Positions 18,885 through 29,000 of a DNA stretch of 64,000 nucleotides are shown one piece after another (the first letter of the stretch is position 1; each line of letters begins with the position of its first letter). The DNA is from Flavivirga rizhaonensis (GTDB taxonomy: Bacteria > Bacteroidota > Bacteroidia > Flavobacteriales > Flavobacteriaceae), in NCBI RefSeq assembly GCF_004791695.1, contig NZ_SRSO01000016.1, positions 1 through 64,000 on the forward strand, read 5' to 3'. Both the position numbers and the translations under genes were made by a program. A model generated the notes under the pieces. The model saw only the letters and a list, made by a program, of their open reading frames with translations, was not told the origin of the DNA and did no database searches.

Positions 18885-19649
18885 TTGGAAAAAGAACAAA
18901 AAATAAACCGCCTGTTAAATTCTCAACCCTTTGGAGTTGTATATTTAAGTTCGTGGTTAACAGAAAATGGGTTTTCCACACAATTGCTAAACCGCTATAA
19001 GAAGAGTAATTGGCTTTATTCCATAGGGACAGGTGCTTGGATGCGTGTAGGAGAGAAGCCTACTTATGAAGGTGCTGTATATGCGTTACAGCAGCAAACT
19101 CAATCGAGTATTCATTTAGGTGGTAAAACAGCATTGTCTTTATTGGGAAAGGCACATTATCTGGAATTATCAATACAACGGATCGTATTGTTCGGAGGCA
19201 GTAAAGAAAAACTCCCAGCGTGGTTCAATAAGTACGATTGGGGGTTAAAAGTAAATTATTGTAGCTCCTCCTTCCTACCTTCTAAAGCGGGATTACAGTC
19301 TTTCGATCAGGGCAATTTTAGTTTGCAAATATCTAATCCTATAAGAGCCTTACTGGAATGTTTATATCTGTCACCAAAAAGACAAGAACTCGTTGAGTGC
19401 TATGAAATAATGGAGGGGCTTAATAACCTTAGACCAAAGCAAGTCCAGGAACTTTTGGAGCAATGCACTTCTGTAAAGGTGAAACGGCTTTTTTTATATA
19501 TGGCAGAAAAATCGAAGCACGATTGGTTTAAGTTTATAAACATAGACAAAATAGATATGGGAAAAGGGAAACGTTCCCTAGTAAAAGATGGTGTTTATAT
19601 AGCCAAATATAGTATCACCATTCCTAAAGTATTAGCAGAATATGAGTAA
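18885..19649 (+). CDS. abiEi: AbiEi-family antitoxin, transcriptional repressor of type IV TA system
   Basis: 254 residues from TTG (LEKEQKINRLL). No earlier in-frame start is seen, and the first ATG would remove the N-terminal domain. The N-terminal winged-helix part (1-60, GVVYLSSWLTENGFS) is followed by the AbiEi C-terminal domain (IHLGGKTALSLLG near 88-100, then RALLECLYL). In this family the antitoxin binds DNA rather than the toxin and autoregulates the operon. It overlaps the toxin gene by 8 nt (19642-19649), which gives tight translational coupling. Confidence 0.85.
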   Translation: MEKEQKINRLLNSQPFGVVYLSSWLTENGFSTQLLNRYKKSNWLYSIGTGAWMRVGEKPTYEGAVYALQQQTQSSIHLGGKTALSLLGKAHYLELSIQRIVLFGGSKEKLPAWFNKYDWGLKVNYCSSSFLPSKAGLQSFDQGNFSLQISNPIRALLECLYLSPKRQELVECYEIMEGLNNLRPKQVQELLEQCTSVKVKRLFLYMAEKSKHDWFKFINIDKIDMGKGKRSLVKDGVYIAKYSITIPKVLAEYE

Positions 19650-20538
19650 TTATAAAAATCAAGTTACCTTATTATTACAAGTATTGCCAGAAGTGGCAAA
19701 AGAAAAATGTTTTGCACTGCACGGAGGTACTGCCATTAACTTGTTTATTCGAGATATGCCAAGATTGTCTGTCGATATTGATTTAACCTACATTCCAATA
19801 GAGGACAGGACTGTTTCTTTTCAAAAAATAGTTGCGGCACTAGATAACATAAAAATGAATCTTGATAGAATTTTTCCCAAGGCAGTAATCACTTTGAAGG
19901 AAAAGCTCTTAAAACTACAGGTTACTACAGCAAAGGCACAAATAAAGTTGGAAGTAAGTCAAATAAACAGAGGTATACTAGATGAACCTGTCGATTTGCC
20001 ATTATGCATTAAAGCTCAAGAAGAGTTTGATGCGTTTTGTACAATTTCAGTAGTTTCGATAGGGCAACTATATGGCGGTAAAATTTGTGCTGCCCTAGAC
20101 CGTCAACACCCAAGAGACTTGTTTGATATAAAATCTTTATTAAAAAACGAAGGGTTTACAAATGATATTAAAAAAGGATTTATGCTTTTTCTGTTGAGTA
20201 GCAAGAGACCATTGAATGAAATGTTACAACCTAATTTAACTGACCAGCAAGAAGCAATGGCCAATCAGTTTGATAGTATGAGTTCTGAACCTTTTACCTA
20301 TGAAGATTTTGAGAAAACCAGAGAAGCATTGATTCATACAATACGACAAAATTTAATTGCTGAAGATAAGGAGTTTTTATTAAGCTTTAGCAACTTGACA
20401 CCCAATTGGAGTATTTACGATTTTGAGAAATTTCCAGCCGTGCAATGGAAATTGCAGAATCTCACTAAACTTAAGACAAACAATTTAGAAAAGTACAATA
20501 CATTCCATGCTGCATTAAAAAAGTTATTAGAAGAATAA
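19642..20538 (+). CDS. abiEii: AbiEii/AbiGii-family nucleotidyltransferase toxin
   Basis: 298 residues. DNA polymerase beta-like nucleotidyltransferase motifs: HGGTAINLF (27-35, with G28-G29) and SVDIDLTY (43-50, with metal-binding D45/D47). Later comes the family motif PRDLFDIKSLL. Members transfer nucleotides to RNA, in studied cases tRNA acceptor ends, and cause growth arrest or phage abortive infection. It lies in the mobile region next to the integrase, where such modules stabilise elements and give phage defence. The key residues look intact. Confidence 0.88.
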   Translation: MSNYKNQVTLLLQVLPEVAKEKCFALHGGTAINLFIRDMPRLSVDIDLTYIPIEDRTVSFQKIVAALDNIKMNLDRIFPKAVITLKEKLLKLQVTTAKAQIKLEVSQINRGILDEPVDLPLCIKAQEEFDAFCTISVVSIGQLYGGKICAALDRQHPRDLFDIKSLLKNEGFTNDIKKGFMLFLLSSKRPLNEMLQPNLTDQQEAMANQFDSMSSEPFTYEDFEKTREALIHTIRQNLIAEDKEFLLSFSNLTPNWSIYDFEKFPAVQWKLQNLTKLKTNNLEKYNTFHAALKKLLEE

Positions 20539-21054
20539 TACGCTTGCTAAAAATTAATGACTTTATCTAAAGATAAATCAGCATCCTTATTAATAAAGTT
20601 GGCTAGGCACCTTAAGTTGTAGTAACGGAAGAATACCGATATAATTTTTGTAGTACCTGAATAGGTGCTTTATCGCCTGAAATATTCTGCATCGGTCATA
20701 CTATTATCTTTTAGCAGTCGGGAAGGTAAGGAACTGATACAATCAGAATCGACCTTTTATTGTACATCCAATAAAAACGTTAACCATCATTTACCTAAAA
20801 GTAATTTGATAAAATTCTTTATGTTTTTGCCTCTGATTATCTTAGATACTAATACTAAAAAGGCCAGAGACTACTAAAAGTAACACTGTGATACCCTTTT
20901 ACCAAAGACTATGTTTTTTTCATTAGATAAATTACTAGCGAAATTATTTCAAACTAATGTTTATAGATTACTATTGCTATTTTTTGAGTCAGAAAGTAGC
21001 AGTTAAAAACTATACTTTTTTGATTTCACAAATGGCGAAATTATCTCAACATAA
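20539..21054. other. Non-coding stretch after AbiE with gene debris
   Basis: No convincing gene. A hairpin-capable pair GCACCT / AGGTGC occurs near 20608-20671. A short frame near 20910-21006 (LDKLLAKLFQTNVYRLLL) resembles in wording the start of the next fragment (MAKLSQHNTYRF), so both may be decayed copies of one small gene. Confidence 0.35.
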
Positions 21055-21162
21055 CACTTACAGATTTTATTAGAGCTACTAGACGAAAGTAAAAGAAAAA
21101 CACTCTTTGACCTTATTGATACTTATATTAGAGATGCTAAAACTAGAATGGCTTACTCTTAA
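21055..21162 (+). pseudogene. C-terminal fragment of a small helical protein
   Basis: An open frame after a TAA at 21052 reads as an amphipathic helical tail (LLELLDESKRKTLFDLIDTY), like the ends of small Bacteroidota helix-turn-helix regulators. It has no start codon. Likely a leftover of a deleted gene. Confidence 0.35.
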
Positions 21163-21173
21163 AACAAAAAAAA

Positions 21174-21203
21174 CACCCTTACATTTGCTGTAAAAGTGCT
21201 TTT
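21174..21203. terminator. Hairpin between converging genes
   Basis: CACCCTTACA and TGTAAAAGTG pair with two mismatches around TTTGC, flanked by an A-run on the left and TTTT on the right, so it could serve both directions. It sits just past the stop of the SUKH-like gene. Confidence 0.5.
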
Positions 21204-21211
21204 CTATAAAT

Positions 21212-21463
21212 TTACTCTTGCTCGGTACTAGTTATAAAAACTAGCACTAGCGATGAGGCAAAAGAGCTCATATCATAGGCTAAATTCAAATCAAACAAAT
21301 CAGTTAATGGCCATAAAAGGACATAATCTTCTTCGTTAGCAATTTCTGCTCCATTAGACACTTTTAAAAATTCTAAATAACCAATAGGAAGCGTGAAATC
21401 CAATTTGTTTAAAAAAACTTTAATATCGTCTTTTGATGGAGCTAGTTTTTTGTTTATTGACAT
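21212..21463 (-). CDS. SMI1/KNR4 (SUKH)-like immunity protein, probably truncated
   Basis: 83 residues from the start at 21463 (MSINKKLAPS), preferred over an ATG 27 nt upstream. The segment LPIGYLEFLKVSNGAEI followed by LLWPLTDLFDLNLAY is the hallmark first half of SUKH immunity proteins. Full-length members run to about 130-150 residues; here the reading changes to a low-complexity tail (SSFASSLVLVFITS) and stops, suggesting a frameshift or deletion. It is the distal gene of the RHS toxin locus. Confidence 0.65.
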   Translation of the reverse strand: MSINKKLAPSKDDIKVFLNKLDFTLPIGYLEFLKVSNGAEIANEEDYVLLWPLTDLFDLNLAYDMSSFASSLVLVFITSTEQE

Positions 21464-21509
21464 AAAAATTATTCTTAATATGAATGACAACTTTTACAGC
21501 TCGTAATTT

Positions 21510-22211
21510 TTAATGTGCAAGTTCTTCTTTTTTTATTGGTATTGTTAAAGGTAAATATTCTACATCTTTTCTACCTTTAATAATTATATCATGATCTTTT
21601 AACTCAATGTCTTTATACATTTCCAGAAAGAATTCTATCCCATTTTTAGTTTTATCGATTTCCTGCTCAAAGATAATTTCATTTTCCTTCTCAAGAGTAA
21701 ATTTGGAATACATACCTTCTTTTTTAAAGTTCACCCAAACAGACGCTTTTAAAGCTTGATCAAATAACACAATGTCGTTTTCAACCATTCTGTAATCAGG
21801 GTTTAAGTTTATCTCAATCCCCTTTTTATAGGCATACTCACACGCTTTTAAAAGTTCTTTGTTTTTAATGGCTATAGAGGCTTCTTTTAATATTTCAAAA
21901 GCTCTTTTCCAGATAAACTGATCTTGCTCAATCTCTGTCATTTTGTTGAATGAATTCAAATCAAACACATCATCATAATTTAAATGCCCGCCATAAAAAT
22001 GAGTATTATGTTTTGGTACTTGAGGATGTATTTTATATGTTTCCTCTGTATTAAAATATATATTGATAAACTTTATCCTTTTACCCTCATATCTTTCTCC
22101 CATTAATCTATTTAACAATGTTCCAAGAGAAAAGTACCTATTATCCATAGCTGATTTTTGTTCATCACCATCCATGAACCAAAATAAAGTTCTTTCAATT
22201 ATTCTTTTCAT
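21510..22211 (-). CDS. Putative immunity protein of the RHS locus, unknown family
   Basis: 233 residues, no signal peptide or membrane segment. Mixed helical N-terminal half (FNKMTEIEQDQFIWKRAFEI) and beta-like C-terminal half. I do not recognise the family. Its place between the SUKH gene and the gene abutting the RHS toxin, in the same direction, is typical of immunity arrays in polymorphic-toxin loci. That role is inferred from position only. Confidence 0.5.
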   Translation of the reverse strand: MKRIIERTLFWFMDGDEQKSAMDNRYFSLGTLLNRLMGERYEGKRIKFINIYFNTEETYKIHPQVPKHNTHFYGGHLNYDDVFDLNSFNKMTEIEQDQFIWKRAFEILKEASIAIKNKELLKACEYAYKKGIEINLNPDYRMVENDIVLFDQALKASVWVNFKKEGMYSKFTLEKENEIIFEQEIDKTKNGIEFFLEMYKDIELKDHDIIIKGRKDVEYLPLTIPIKKEELAH

Positions 22212-22229
22212 ATTCTAAGAGGGCATTCT

Positions 22230-23063
22230 TTACTTAAACTTCATCATTTCATGAAATCGTTTTGCCTCTTCAGTTTCCATAAAATAGTCTGTAGATTCTT
22301 TATCCGCAATGAGGTATTTAGATTTTTTAAAACGATCTTTTACATGGTTTAGTTCATGGTCATTTAAAAGCCATAGACTCAGATTGTTATTAACTTGTTT
22401 AAGACTTCCTATTTTATCAGCAAGACATTGACTAATAATTGGCTGTATGCTATGAGATTTGTTTAAGATATTTATTGAGTAGACTTTTTTTAAATAACCA
22501 TGATTAATTCCTACAGAATGAAATTGCCAAATCTTATCTATCTTTTCAACTGAAACCTCGTGACCAAAAAGCTTTTTCTTTATTTTCCTTTCAGTTGTAA
22601 AACTAAAATCTTCAGTTAATTCAACAACATAACCATACTCGTATTGAAAAAAAGCATACAAATCTTTAAAAAAAGATGTCATTTTATCAATATCAATAGA
22701 TGAACTAGGCAATGCAATTTCAACACTTACCATGGATTTATCAGGTATCGAAGATTCATCAACATTCAAAATATCATTGCCAATGCTTAAATACGATAAT
22801 GACTCAGAAAAAGTCGCTGCAAAGTCCGAAATATCAAATTCTTTTATTTTCGAAATCCCGTTGTCAAAACTCTTTTTAGTCTTCCACTCCTTTTGCCCAT
22901 AATTAATCTCATAATCATTTGGATAACTTAGTTGTGTTGAATAAAATAACTCTAAACAACATCCTATAATGTCATGAATTCTGATATTTTTACCTTGCTC
23001 AATATTAACTATCTTATGGAGCTTTATTACTTTATATGATTGTTTTTTCTTAAATATGTTCAT
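22230..23063 (-). CDS. Putative cognate immunity protein for the RHS toxin
   Basis: 277 residues, cytoplasmic in appearance, no recognised domain. It starts 9 nt after the stop of the RHS gene. In polymorphic-toxin systems the gene directly after the toxin tail almost always encodes the matching immunity protein. Several acidic patches (SSIDIDKMT, MVSVEIALPSSS) could mimic nucleic acid against a nuclease tail, but this is speculation. Confidence 0.55.
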   Translation of the reverse strand: MNIFKKKQSYKVIKLHKIVNIEQGKNIRIHDIIGCCLELFYSTQLSYPNDYEINYGQKEWKTKKSFDNGISKIKEFDISDFAATFSESLSYLSIGNDILNVDESSIPDKSMVSVEIALPSSSIDIDKMTSFFKDLYAFFQYEYGYVVELTEDFSFTTERKIKKKLFGHEVSVEKIDKIWQFHSVGINHGYLKKVYSINILNKSHSIQPIISQCLADKIGSLKQVNNNLSLWLLNDHELNHVKDRFKKSKYLIADKESTDYFMETEEAKRFHEMMKFK

Positions 23064-23072
23064 TTTTATTAA

Positions 23073-26000
23073 TTATTTTGGCCATATCCAATTAAGATAA
23101 CGTGCCCCGCTATAAACCCGAACAGTCCCTGTAACATCAACATCCTTACGATTCATAAATCTCTCATTACGGAATCTCAACTTCCGCAAGTTATCAGTTT
23201 TAGAACCAATTTCAAAAATCTTTACTCTACCAGACTTGAAGAGCACACCAACATCTGGTCTAGGCCCCCATTTAAATGCTCCTTCTCCAAGAAGCCTTTT
23301 ATAACCAAGGTCAAGTGTAACTCTAGATACTCTAGGATCTAACGCATATCTGGCAGCTACAATTCTACTAAGAAACGCATGTCCTCTAGTGCCAGTAGCT
23401 TGTGCTGTACCAAGTACTTTACTTGAGAAAGTAGAGATACGCCCTAAGCCAGAGAACACTCTACCACTTATACCTCCAAGAGCTAATCCAGCTCCTTCCA
23501 CAGTTTTATCAGCTAAAGCTTCTCCATTTAAACGCCCAAATGTAGATGCAAAATCATCTGAATGAAATGCCATAGTAGCATTTCTAATCATTTGATGCGT
23601 CGGATTATATTGAGCAAAGGTTTCATCTAGAGAATTAAAAAAACTTATAGGATTGCTAACTGTTTCCCAATGACTATCCCACGCTTTTCCAATAGTTCCA
23701 AATGGGTCGGAGAAAAAACTTGAAATACCATTTGCTGTTGAATTGAGCCTTCCTTTAAAACCATTCCATAATGAACTATAATACCTACTCACTATATTCG
23801 GAGTCTCAAAGTTCCAATCAGGATTTGGTGTTCTCGGTGTTGTCAAGCCATTGCCTGTATTGGTAGGTATTGGAGCAGTACTCTGATAGCTTCCATAACT
23901 ACCATACGAATTATACCCTCCAAACAATGACCTCAAGCCAAAATAAAGAAGTCCAAACCATCCACCACCAGGACGATCAGGTCCACCAAACATTTCCCCT
24001 GTGGGGTCTGTATACATCAAAGGGTTATTGAGCACGTAGCCGTAACGGTTATAGTTTTGGGTATTAAATGGCTCTTGGATATGATTATCAGGCGATAGGA
24101 ACCTACCTACCTGAGGGTCATACATACGCCCGTTCATATGGATAAGCGACACCTCAAAGAAATGTTCATGCCCTGTATAGCCTCTATTTAATAAACTTTG
24201 ATGGTTAAATGTTGTTCCACTACTGTCTAAGAACTTATCTACCGATCCCCAGGCACCAAACTGGCGCTTCTCGATCACATCACCATCAGCATCGGTAATC
24301 GCTAAGATACTGCCCAAATAATCCCTATGCAAATAATGGTATTCGTCAATTGCATTATTTACAGTTCTTTTAATATGGGCTATCGGGGCTGTATAAGCAT
24401 CACCACCTACATAAGTAATGATCTTTGTACTACTTGTTTGGGTATCCTCTACGATTTCTGTTCCCGTAATGGCTGAATAGTGCTTTCTATAACGTCTATC
24501 CAGTTTACTCTCATCCTCACCACCATAATACGCATGGCTTCTATTCATCATCGGGCCATATTCAAAACTTACCCTGCCATGACCCGTTTCGTGGATATCG
24601 ATAGGTTTTTTAAAGGCATTGTAAGTGATCTGCTGTGTAGGGTGCGCCTGAAAATAAGTTTCTCCTGATGCGTTAGGTGTGATTTCCTTTAAACGGTACT
24701 TACTGCTAGTTTCATATACATAATCGCCTAAGTCCGTATTGTTGGTAATACGCCCACGGGTATCATAGGTCTTGGTCTTGCTCACTGCCCCACCTATGGT
24801 GGTCAATCTGTCCAGATTGTCATAGCCGAAATTCTCCTGATGATTAAAGTCTACATTGTTTCTACTGGTTAGTGTCCCTCGTTGCTGGTTAAAGCTATAG
24901 GTGGTATGTAAGGCTACTTCTGGTGTTGGAACGGAGCCTGTTTCCTTATCTTCTATTTTAGTGATATAGCCATAGCTGTCATAGGTCTTGGTCTTTGCCA
25001 TCCCATTACCTAAGTTAATGGTCAGTGCCTGCCCTCTGGCATTGATGGCATCCAGTTCCCAAAGTTTATCAGGTGTACCATCATTCCATATTTCCGATAG
25101 GATTCCAGAAGCATCGTACACGTTACGCGTAGTAATGGTACTAGACACCGCATTACCTAGGTTTTTACCGATCTGGGTTTCTTTATGTACCCTGCCGTAG
25201 GTGTCATAAGTATATTGCAGCTCAAATTCTGCCAGTCCTGTGTTTTCCTTAATGGTACTTGGGCGTTTATAGGTGTCATAGGTATAGTTGTAACTATACG
25301 CCCTGCTATTGGTGTTGTCCTGCCCTGTAATACTGCTTATCAGTTTGGTGGCATTGTCGTACACATAGGTAAGCGTATGGTCAGTCAAGTCCCCTGTCAT
25401 GGTCTTGGAGGTCGGCTTCCCATAGGCATCGTATGCATAGGTTGTTGACCCTTTTGGTGAGGTTTCTGTTAGGAGTTCCCCATAGTTGTTATAGCTATAG
25501 GTATAGTTCCCTGCTGCGGGATCGTTCAGGCTAATCTTTCTTCCCCAACCGTCTATAGTGGTGCTCACTACATTGCCATCATAATCGGCTGTTTTAACAG
25601 CGCCATTGGCATAGTGAGTATAGTTAATGGTGCCTCCCGGGTCTTGTACACTTACTGCATTGCCCAAGGCATCTACTGTAGTGGTCACGGTCTTGGTACC
25701 GTCATTCACCGTAGTTGTCAGGTTGGAATAGGATGTGCTAATAACTCTCCCTGTAAACAGGGCTTGTGATACCACTCTGCCATAGGCATCATAGCCTGTA
25801 GTATTCCATTGGGAGGCAGCGCCTGTATAGGGTTCACTTTCTCTTGTGAGCCTGCCGGCTACATCGTATTCAAAACTTGTATGTACCCATTGGTTGTCCA
25901 AGCTCAAAGAGCCGCTTTTGGTTACCCAGCCAAAGGCATTGTAAATGGTCTCTTCTTTGGCACCTGTGGCATAATCGGTGGTTTCTTTCATACCACCACC

Positions 26001-29000
26001 TGTTTGTGGGGTGTAGCCAAATACCGTTTCCTTGCCTAAATAATCAATCTCTTTGACTGGTCTTTCCCATTTGTCGTATTCAAAGGTGGTCACCAGACCA
26101 TAGGGGTTCGTAGTGGTTAGCAAGTTTCCTGTATTGGCATTATATGTAAAGGTGGTTTCCAGTCCTTCGGTATCTATAGATTTTGTTAAAAAACGCTGTC
26201 CGTAACCAACATATTCATAAGATTCGGTTCTGGAGGATACGCCATCAGAACTAATGGTCTTTTGTGTAACGTTACCATTGGCATCATAGGTAAAGGCTGT
26301 GGTGAGCCAAGATGTACCGTTTCCTTTTATTTTTGTTTCCGAAACTAAATTATTGCTATAGCTGTACTGTTCTTCGGTGCTAAAGGTATTTCCGCTAAGG
26401 GTATTGGTCGCTTTCTTTTTGGTAGGGCGTCCCACATGGTAGGTATTATTGGTAGCTGCCACATTGTTGCTATATTCAAAGGTAACTGTATTGCTACCTC
26501 CTGGGAATGTCCTATAGGTCTTCGTAGGGTTGTTGTACTGGTCGTATGTATAGGTCTCCGTAGTAGATACACCTGTAAGCCCATTATCTTGTTCTATTTT
26601 ATTGAGTCTAAGATTGGCCACCCCGGCATAGCCTGATGCTCCGGGCTGTTCTTCGGGAGCTAGGGTCTGTCCTAGATAAGTACCGTTGCTACCCAGTGAA
26701 TAAAAGCCTGTTCTTAGATACACGGCCTGTTCTGCCTGATCGGTCTCAGCTCCTGAAATAGCAGTGTTTCTGATGATGGTGACATCGTAGTCTGGTGCCG
26801 AGGGCGAACCCGGATTGGAAATCAGGTCATAGTCATAAAAATAATCGGTCTTGCTGACGTATTGACCGGGTGAGGAACTGGAGGTTTCTGCTACCCATTG
26901 TTCGGTTACGGCATTTCGAAGCATAGGGTCGTGTTTGGAGACTGTCCATAGGGTACCTACGCCATTGCCATACCAATTGGTCTGCTTGAGTTCTTCAAAG
27001 CCTATAAAGCCAAGTCCTGATGTATTGGAAACCGCCCCTTTATACAAAAATTGTTTGGTGCGGGTAATATTATCGCCTGTTTGGGTCATTTCCCTAACTA
27101 CCTTAAAGGCTGGAGCTACATTGACGTTGACGTAGGGGTATATCTGCCCATAACTTTGAGTATAAGCGGAGAAATAAGATGGATCGTTTGGATCTGAATA
27201 ATACGGGTTGATCTGATCGTATTTAATCTCAGTGGTGACACCATTGTTTACAATGGTCTTTAAGGTCATATCCTCTCTGGTATCCTTTTCAAATACAAAG
27301 GAGGTTACCCTATCATTAGAGATAGAGGCCAATTCCAGATTATTGCTGGATTTATCCGAGGTCAAAAATATTGGAATCGGAAACGTCTTTAGGGTCGCTG
27401 ATTGGCCGGGGGAGGTATCTCCCCATGGGATAAAATTAGGCTGATAATCATCTGCTTGAGGATAATTAAGGTGAGGGTAATTAATGTAGACTTTTAGTGT
27501 GTGTTCGCCGGTGGAACTATTGCTATATGTTTTTGTAGAATAGTCTACGATGTCGGTTATACCGTCCCCATCAGCATCCATAGGAATCAAATTATGTCCA
27601 TAGAATACACCGTTCTGCTCATAATCCGACTCATATTCAAATAGAAAGGTATTGGAGTCCACATTAAAATCGTTGCCCATTGATGAAAACGTGGCAAAGT
27701 CTTTACTGTAAGGTCCTCTAAACGTTATAAAATCGGTTTTAGCATCACCGTTATAGTCACCAAATAATATGGGATAGTCTATTCTTATGTCTGCATGTAC
27801 TGTATCCCATAGGAACTGAAGTCCATTATTGGATTCATTTAAACCATATACATATACCCGCCCTTCCCTAAATTGTAGGATATTGGTTTTTCCATCACCG
27901 GTTACATCGTATGCATACAGCTTGTCTGTTGATGCTAACTGGCTCTGAAGGTTGCCCAAATAGGATGAAAAATTACTGGTAAGTCGCCTGTCCAGTTTAA
28001 TGAGGTGGGTCTTACTAATACTGGAGCCTGAATAGTTTTCTTCTACGGCTATGACATCTGATAGCCCGTCGCCATCGAAATCTCCTGAGAGGTATTTTAA
28101 TGGTACTCTCTGGCTTCCCGAATGGGTAGGGGCAGTCCATGTTTTTTCATATTTGTAGGCTATGGGTTGTGCCGCACCTCCTGAGGAGTACACCTTGAAT
28201 TTCACTTGTGTACTGCCACTGTTCTGAACGACTGCTAGCCCTTGGTTGGCCAATAGCTTATTTTGATGGTTGAGCCAGCTTACTGGGAATATCTCTTCAA
28301 ATTCCCCTGTATTTACTTCAATACCATAATTGAGACCTCCTAGATCACTAAACAGCCAAAATTTCTTTTTGGTATCTACTCCTGTAGTGGGATAGACAAT
28401 AAAATCCAATTTACCGTCCCCTGAAATATCCAAGGTCTCCACTTTGGCATTGCGCTTTTCAATATTTGTAAGATTGAGCCCGCCAAAGGGATAATTGGAT
28501 TCGTAGAGATACCGATTTGTAAAACCATAGTTAAAAGTAACGCCACGGTTTAACTGGTTATCTCCCGTATATTCATTAACGGCATCTAAACGGTAATAGC
28601 GCAGGTAATCTCCTGCTACATTTTCACTACTTGATAATACATAGTTTCGGTATGCTGTACCGTTTCCTTTGACTTTAATTGTGTTGAGAATATTGTTGCT
28701 TCCAAAAAGAACGCCATTGACATAAGAGGCTTCTCCATAGCATTGTGAATATTCAAACTCAATGTCATTAATTGGTGTGGATGTCCCTCTTGCCCCGTAT
28801 GTAATTTTTTCAAGTCTAAGAACGTTGCCTACTGTTGTGTAGATATAGTTTATACGCACACCTTGTGGGTTTTCCCAATAGGAAATGGCATAGCTCAAAT
28901 GCCCTCTTGAATCATCATTATAGCCATAATGTGCTATGGAACCATCTGGATAAAACACCTTAAAATATCTTGGGCCTTCTACTCCCGTTTCAGGGTGCGT

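Noticed and set aside
18885..20538. Larger anti-phage defence island around AbiE
   Set aside because: Only AbiE is recognisable; no restriction, CRISPR, CBASS or retron genes are seen nearby.
20665..20877. Possible 70-residue gene after AbiE
   Set aside because: Composition is low-complexity, with no motif, no start signal and no neighbour logic; the region contains other gene debris.
24480..27444. Several open frames opposite the RHS gene
   Set aside because: Repeat-rich coding DNA produces antisense frames; none has a domain or start context.
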